Shown here piece after piece: positions 60,816 to 64,000 of a DNA stretch of 64,000 bases. The stretch covers positions 1 through 64,000 of the forward strand of contig JBEKBH010000011.1 in NCBI GenBank assembly GCA_050015495.1, read 5' to 3'. Origin of the DNA: Palsa-1439 sp050015495. GTDB lineage: Bacteria; Verrucomicrobiota; Verrucomicrobiia; Palsa-1439. Numbering within the stretch: the first letter of the stretch is position 1; the number at the start of each line of letters is the position of its first letter. The notes beneath the pieces were generated by a model, which made no database searches, was not told the DNA's origin, and was given only the letters and a program-made list of their open reading frames with translations. The position numbers and the translations under genes were made by a program.

Positions 60816-61070
60816 ATGATCAAGGAACATGATCGCATCGTGCTGAAAGAGGCTGTGCCATCGGTGGGCCTTGAGGCCGGCGATGTCGGAACCGTGGTGC
60901 ATCTGTACCGCGACGGCAAGGCCTACGAAGTCGAGTTCACAACGCTGGAGGGCAAGACGGCTGTGGTGGTGACCGTCGAGGCTTCGCAGGTGCGCGAGGT
61001 GAGCAAAGGCGAAATCACCCATGCGCGGGCGGCGGCCATCCGCGAGAAGCCGGCACAGTACGGGCGGTGA
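60816..61070 (+). CDS. DUF4926-like protein
   Basis: An 84-residue beta-rich protein: IKEHDRIVLKEAVPSVGLEAGDVGTVVHLYRDGKAYEVEF, then TTLEGKTAVVVTVEASQVRE, which matches the SH3-like DUF4926 family. I start at the ATG at 60816, 11 bp after GAGGAG; a GTG at 60804 overlaps the upstream stop codon. Co-transcribed with the DUF6883-like gene, and probably its functional partner. Confidence 0.8.
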   Translation: MIKEHDRIVLKEAVPSVGLEAGDVGTVVHLYRDGKAYEVEFTTLEGKTAVVVTVEASQVREVSKGEITHARAAAIREKPAQYGR

Positions 61071-61527
61071 GAGTCGGTTTCTCGTACGGCGTGTTAATCC
61101 TTCGAGTTCCACATCGATTCCGTCAAAGGCGGGCGAGCCATCCTCTGACAGGGCGTTGAGATGGAGTCGAGGCAGGGCACGCACCCCATTATCCCCTCCT
61201 TGGAGGGGAGCGAGCCGGGTTTATCATTAAACGATTATTTTGCTGGACACGGGGCGGGGTTTGTGGCAGGGTCGGGGCGGTTCTTTGAAATGGGGAAATG
61301 GTCGATGGGAGATGGCTGATGGAGGCCACGCGCGAAAAAAGTTTTTTCGTAAAACAAACCCAAGTTTATTCAAGCCGGCGTGGAAATTTTACAAAAACAA
61401 AGCCAAAAACAAACCCAAGTTCAGGGTGGTTCAGGGCTTGGAATGACCCGATTTTGCCTGTTTTCGACCGAACGAAGCCAAGTGGTGGAGGGGAGGCGTT
61501 CGGTCGTGAGCGGTGCTGGGTCGGACC
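61071..61527. repeat. gene-free stretch with dispersed repeats (copy B)
   Basis: No gene supported. It carries module 1 (61234-61283, ending GGCAGGGTCGGGGCGGTTC) and module 2 (61352-61428, with two near copies of AAACAAACCCAAGTT), matching copy A at 44104-44398. Module 2 translates to Lys/Asn/Pro-rich peptides in one frame, which is not evidence of coding. An 8-bp perfect inverted repeat GACCGAAC (61466-61473) and GTTCGGTC (61498-61505) lies just past the purF stop and may act as its terminator, though without a T-run. Confidence 0.65.
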
Positions 61528-63096
61528 TTACAACAGGCGGCGCTGGGTATCGTCGTGGACGAGATCGGAGACGGGGCGATGGTAGCGGGCGCGGCGCTGT
61601 TCCATGACGAATTTATCCATCTCGGATTCGACGGGGGACGGATAATTGCCGGTGTAACAGGCGGTGCAGAATTCGTTGGCGCGGAGGCCGGTGGCGGCGA
61701 TCATGCCGTCGAGCGTGAGGTAGCCGAGGGAATCGGCGCCGAGGAAATCGCGGATCTGGTCGAGGGAATTGTTGGCGGCCATGAGTTCTTTGCGCGTGGG
61801 GAAATCGATGCCGTAGGCGCAGGGCCATTTATGCGGCGGGCAACTGACGCGCATGTGGACTTCTTTGGCGCCCGCCTCGCGCAGGGTCGTGGCCCGGGCG
61901 CGGGCGGTGGTGCCGCGCACGATCGAGTCGTCGACGACGACGACGCGTTTGCCGGCGACCATTTCCCCGATGAGATTGAGTTTCACGCGCACGCCGAAAT
62001 CGCGGATGAGCTGGGTCGGCTGGAGAAACGTGCGGCCGACGTAGTGATTGCGGACGAAGGCGTTGCCGAACGGGATGCCGCTTTCCTCGGCGTACCCCAT
62101 CGCGGCCCAATTGCCGCTGTCGGGCACGGGAATCACGAGGTCGGCGGCGACGGGATGTTCGCGGGCGAGCTGGCGACCGAGGTTGATGCGGACCTGGGCG
62201 ACGTTTTTGTTGTAGATGTCGCTATCGGGCCGGGCGAAATAGACGAACTCGAAAATGCAGAAGGCGTGCGGCTGCTGGGTGTCGGCCCAGGGATTGACGG
62301 AGCGGAGGCCGTCCTTGTTGATGACGATGATTTCGCCGGGCATGATGTCGCGGACGTAATCGGCGTGGATGAGGTCGAGCGCGCAGGTTTCGCTGGCGAG
62401 CACCCAGGCCGCGCCGGCGTCGCTGCCGTCTTCCTGCGGGACCGGCAATCGGCCCAGGACGAGGGGACGGAAGCCGAAGGGGTCGCGGACGCCGATGAGT
62501 TCGTCTTCGCCCATGATGACGAGGGAGTACGCGCCCTGGATTTTGCGCATGACGGTTTCGAGCGAGTGGGCGCGGTCGTTGCCGTTGGGCCGGGCGAGCA
62601 GGTGGAGGATGATCTCGCTATCGACGGTGGTCTGGAAGATGGAGCCCTGTTCTTCGAGTTCGGCGCGGAGGCGGGCGGCGTTGGTGAGGTTGCCGTTGTG
62701 GCCGATGGCGATCTGGCCGCAGGCGCAATCGACGACGAGCGGCTGGGCGTTTTTGATGTTGGAGCTGCCGGTGGTGGAGTAGCGGACGTGGCCGATGGCG
62801 AGCGAGCCGGGCAGGGAGCGGAGGATGTTTTTGTCGAAGACCTGGCCGACGAGGCCCATGCCCTTGAAGGTGCGGAGATCGACGCCGTCCGAGGCGGTGA
62901 TGCCCGCGCTTTCCTGGCCGCGATGCTGGAGCGCGTAGAGACCGTAATACGTCAACTCCGCGGCATTCGGGTGCCCGTAAATGCCAAACAAGCCACAATA
63001 ATGCCGTGGCCGCGTGCTCTGTTCCGGGTTCATTGCTCGGTCAACTTGCTTCGACGTGCTGCTCACGTCGAACGTACCGCCTCCGACAGAATCCAT
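61528..63096 (-). CDS. purF: Amidophosphoribosyltransferase
   Basis: First committed step of purine synthesis (glutamine + PRPP), 522 aa. It begins with an N-terminal propeptide; after processing the nucleophile would be Cys34 (CGLFGIYG). Glutaminase parts are HRGQESAGI and GHVRYSTTG; the PRPP loop is VVVVDDSIVRGTTA. Cysteines expected for a B. subtilis-type 4Fe-4S cluster are visible in SETCALD, WPCAYGID and FCTACYTGNYP. An internal ATG at 63033 would shorten the propeptide to 12 residues, nearer the usual 11. purH and purM are in separate units nearby. Confidence 0.96.
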   Translation of the reverse strand: MDSVGGGTFDVSSTSKQVDRAMNPEQSTRPRHYCGLFGIYGHPNAAELTYYGLYALQHRGQESAGITASDGVDLRTFKGMGLVGQVFDKNILRSLPGSLAIGHVRYSTTGSSNIKNAQPLVVDCACGQIAIGHNGNLTNAARLRAELEEQGSIFQTTVDSEIILHLLARPNGNDRAHSLETVMRKIQGAYSLVIMGEDELIGVRDPFGFRPLVLGRLPVPQEDGSDAGAAWVLASETCALDLIHADYVRDIMPGEIIVINKDGLRSVNPWADTQQPHAFCIFEFVYFARPDSDIYNKNVAQVRINLGRQLAREHPVAADLVIPVPDSGNWAAMGYAEESGIPFGNAFVRNHYVGRTFLQPTQLIRDFGVRVKLNLIGEMVAGKRVVVVDDSIVRGTTARARATTLREAGAKEVHMRVSCPPHKWPCAYGIDFPTRKELMAANNSLDQIRDFLGADSLGYLTLDGMIAATGLRANEFCTACYTGNYPSPVESEMDKFVMEQRRARYHRPVSDLVHDDTQRRLL

Positions 63097-63190
63097 TAGC
63101 CCACCGGATGGGAAATAGCAAGGCGCAACGCCCCGAGAGGACGATTATCTTGGTTGACGGAATGACGGCTATTGCGAAACGGCGGTCCGT

Positions 63191-63691
63191 TTAGGCCGAG
63201 GCGGAGACGGACGCGTCTGCGGCCTGATCGCCGTCCAGAATTTCTTCCAGCGTCTTGAGCAGTTCGGCGTTGTTGAACGGCTTGGGAATGAAGCGTTCGA
63301 CGCCTTCGCGGAAATCGGAGGGCAATTCGCTGGAGCTCACGCCCGAGACCGCGAGCACTTTGGCTTTCGGATTCAGTTTGCGGAGGAACTGGAGCGTCTC
63401 CGCGCCATTGAAACGCGGCATGTTGAAGTCGAGCACCACGGCGCCGATATCGTTCCTTGCGTAGCGCACCATATCGAGTCCCTTCGGGCCGGTGCTGGAA
63501 GCGAGCACATTGTACCCTTCGCTCTTGAGCACCGTGCGCATGGCGTCGAGGAAACTGGGGTCGTCATCAATGATTAGGATGGTGGCTTTCGGTTCGTCGG
63601 GGTTGATGGGGTGTTTTGCCCGCAGTTTTTGCCCGACTGTCTGCGACCCACCCTTTCCGAATAACGCAACGGCGGCGCCAAAGATTCCCAT
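63191..63691 (-). CDS. Single-domain response regulator with N-terminal extension
   Basis: A 166-residue CheY-like protein. About 34 residues precede the receiver (MGIFGAAVALFGKGGSQTVG ...), including a short hydrophobic start that may touch the membrane. The receiver has the acidic cluster Asp42-Asp43-Asp44, phospho-acceptor Asp88 (AVVLDFNMPRFNG) and Lys137 (FIPKPFN). GAGAGGAAAAG precedes the ATG at 63691. A sigma54-like promoter lies upstream. No kinase nearby. Confidence 0.88.
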   Translation of the reverse strand: MGIFGAAVALFGKGGSQTVGQKLRAKHPINPDEPKATILIIDDDPSFLDAMRTVLKSEGYNVLASSTGPKGLDMVRYARNDIGAVVLDFNMPRFNGAETLQFLRKLNPKAKVLAVSGVSSSELPSDFREGVERFIPKPFNNAELLKTLEEILDGDQAADASVSASA

Positions 63692-63756
63692 ATGCTTTTC
63701 CTCTCGACTGTTGCTGCGCGACTTCCCGGTGCTCGATGCACCACCGGTCGGAATAG

Positions 63757-63772
63757 TGCAGGGTTTGTGCCA
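63757..63772 (-). promoter_or_regulatory. candidate sigma54 promoter of the response-regulator gene
   Basis: Minus strand TGGCAC, 5 bp, CTGCA: the -24 GG and -12 GC are 10 bp apart as in sigma54 promoters. It lies about 65 bp before the ATG at 63691. No enhancer site was sought beyond the window edge. Confidence 0.5.
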
Positions 63773-64000
63773 AAGAATCTGGGGTGACAAAAGAAAGAAA
63801 AATCCCTTGTCGGTGGACGGCATGGCCGGCAGTGGCTTGTGCAACAACTTGTCGCGCAAACGCTTCTATCTGTGGCTTTCGGGATAATGCTGACGGTGAA
63901 AGGTGAGAAAACGCAAACGGCACGACTGGCGGTTCGACTATTGCCCGACAAGAACAATCGGGCCCTCGGGAGAGGGGACGCCGCCCGCGCGCTCAACGGT
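63773..64000. other. window end, no firm gene
   Basis: I see no supported gene. From the ATG at 63887 a plus-strand frame (MLTVKGEKTQTARLAVRLL ...) stays open to the window end, 38 codons; it may be the start of a gene cut by the edge, but there is no promoter or ribosome-binding site to support it. Confidence 0.3.

Noticed and set aside
61240..61446. Lys/Asn/Pro-rich 68-codon frame between the DUF4926-like gene and purF
   Set aside because: It lies entirely in a dispersed repeat that recurs at 44.1-44.4 kb, without a ribosome-binding site.

Overview
The window is a GC-rich (about 60% by eye) bacterial chromosome segment with 56 protein genes I can support and one tRNA. No gene here fixes the phylum. 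The best guess is an uncultured member of the PVC group, probably Verrucomicrobiota. That rests on the mix of PolX, a DUF2723 mannosyltransferase-like protein fused to TPRs, gluzincin and subtilisin/BACON exoproteins, and AT-rich dispersed repeats between genes. Many genes have a good sigma70-type promoter (TTGnnn, 16-19 bp, TAnnnT) whose -10 box ends only 5-9 bp before the start codon. Leaderless mRNAs therefore seem common here, and these promoters decide several GTG or internal starts.

Layout. 0.2-4.6 kb: accessory region with a VapBC-type toxin-antitoxin pair and a single-chain type IIG restriction-modification enzyme. 4.8-15.9 kb: housekeeping and signalling genes: thioredoxin, RNase PH (its 3' end duplicated by a small inserted element), a response regulator, a D-Ala-D-Ala carboxypeptidase, a Cys-rich PAS kinase, a methyltransferase, tRNA-Arg(CCG), a secreted protein, ParA, a UVR-motif protein, PolX and a BON protein. 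15.9-19.7 kb: a 1026-residue secreted subtilase with BACON-type repeats, and pyrophosphatase. 19.8-24.6 kb: a tightly overlapped efflux operon (EmrA-like, EmrB-like, a cytidylate-kinase-like protein, an outer-membrane factor). 24.7-30.1 kb: SixA, LeuC-like, lipoate ligase, a GT-C membrane protein, RmuC.

30.3-41.7 kb is the most unusual block: an extended kdp potassium-pump locus with two tandem, diverged kdpA genes, then kdpB, kdpC, a Ser/Thr protein kinase, a small four-helix membrane protein, kdpD and kdpE. The second KdpA has substitutions in three of the four pore loops. The kinase is a candidate for regulatory serine phosphorylation of KdpB. 41.9-43.9 kb is a lower-GC accessory pair: a TcmP-like protein and a radical SAM protein.

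44.5-56.6 kb: a gluzincin protease, YebC, DUF971, endonuclease III, a DUF2723-TPR membrane protein, an ECF sigma/anti-sigma pair, a response regulator, purH, signal peptidase I, purM and a GAF protein. 56.6-59.8 kb: a second restriction-modification system with two fused adenine-methyltransferase domains (FokI-methylase-like architecture) and a PD-(D/E)XK nuclease. 60.5-61.1 kb: a DUF6883/DUF4926-like gene pair. 61.5-63.7 kb: purF and a response regulator with a sigma54-like promoter. Non-coding stretches at 43.9-44.5, 54.6-54.75, 55.9-56.0, 59.8-60.45 and 61.1-61.5 kb hold several families of short dispersed repeats.
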